Notes under the pieces: generated by a model
Told to the model about the DNA's origin: nothing
The model's input: the letters and a program-made list of their open reading frames with translations, nothing else
The model's database searches: none
Shown here: positions 55,526 to 55,605 of the stretch, one piece after another
Position numbering within the stretch: position 1 is the first letter of the stretch
How the letters are laid out: each line of letters opens with the position of its first letter
Assembly (NCBI GenBank): GCA_903845055.1
Contig: CAIMWF010000114.1
Span: 1 to 55,605, forward strand
Reading direction: 5' to 3'
DNA from: an uncultured Bacteroidales bacterium
GTDB taxonomy: Bacteria; Bacteroidota; Bacteroidia; Bacteroidales; FEN-979
Length of the DNA stretch: 55,605 nucleotides
Program-made: the position numbers and the translations under genes

Positions 55526-55605
55526 GATCGGCGACGACATACTCTCCCACAAAAACTGCAGTACCATCTGCGCAAGTGGGCTTAACGACTCTGTTCGGAA
55601 AGGGA
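55526..55605 (-). rRNA. rrf: 5S rRNA, 3' part (truncated by window edge)
   Basis: On the minus strand the sequence reads CCGAACAGAGTCGTTAAGCC, then GCGCAGATGGTACTGCAG, then GTGGGAGAGTATGTCGTCGCC. These are the conserved loop-C, loop-E and helix segments of 5S rRNA, followed immediately by a strong terminator. The 5' part, and presumably 23S and 16S, lie beyond the right edge. The exact 3' end is estimated to within a few bases. Confidence 0.92.

Overview
The window looks like a chromosomal contig from an anaerobic or environmental member of Bacteroidota, most likely order Bacteroidales. The evidence is the type IX secretion system (T9SS) cargo and PorP/SprF-type genes, TonB-dependent receptors with an N-terminal carboxypeptidase-regulatory-like domain, a DUF4249 lipoprotein, a Porin_10-type barrel, repeated -7 boxes of the form TAnnTTTG, and weak Shine-Dalgarno sequences. 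I see no prophage, insertion sequence, CRISPR array or tRNA. No gene-free stretch exceeds 300 bp; the longest is 46359-46630.

Layout. 21-5756 (minus): dapD and a family 9 glycosyltransferase, then tsaC followed by a TonB receptor and a DUF4249 lipoprotein. 5958-7678 (plus): ruvX, def and a TPR lipoprotein. 7729-9463 (minus): folP and the c-di-AMP synthase cdaA. 9627-19924 (plus): a long housekeeping run with a DoxX/MauE-like protein, an orphan ABC permease, tpiA, prmA, a 1501-residue exported protein of unknown function translationally coupled to prmA, plsY and dnaN. 19997-21791: a cold-shock protein and a malic enzyme. 21839-27783 (minus): a T9SS-exported Asp-box (BNR) protein followed by a GH27 alpha-galactosidase. 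27997-33763 (plus): a probable copper cluster (HYC_CC_PP-like small protein, TonB receptor, secreted HMA protein), then a GH3 glycosidase. 33787-39574: a lipoprotein, a secreted SRPBCC protein, ppdK, mtgA and a DUF4476 protein. 39824-46358 (minus): a T9SS type-B triad (1265-residue cargo, PorP/SprF, TPR-propeller-OmpA protein) with an orphan T9SS sorting-domain remnant at its end. 46631-50321 (plus): lysine-ketoglutarate reductase, saccharopine dehydrogenase and a TerB/DnaJ protein. 50465-55427: a T9SS-exported cupredoxin/BACON protein, a GH29 fucosidase and a Porin_10 barrel. The 3' part of a 5S rRNA gene (minus) runs off the right edge.

How the genes fit together. Surface functions dominate the accessory part: T9SS export (three full cargo proteins, one cargo remnant and one outer-membrane module), metal handling (TonB receptor, HMA, cupredoxin), and scattered exo-glycosidases (GH27, GH3, GH29) without a SusC/SusD locus. 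Malic enzyme and PPDK both act at the pyruvate node. DapD supports lysine/peptidoglycan synthesis, while the LKR/SDH pair degrades lysine.

The least explained signal is a set of dispersed intergenic mini-arrays built from 7-bp and 8-bp units (AAATCGT, CACTCGT, ACGAATK, GATTTCA; CAAATYYY, TAGCGAAA). They occur in at least a dozen places, on either strand, sometimes filling the entire gap up to a start codon and sharing unit order between distant sites. One of them, (AAATCCCC)6 plus variants, is telomere-like and G-quadruplex-prone on the minus strand.
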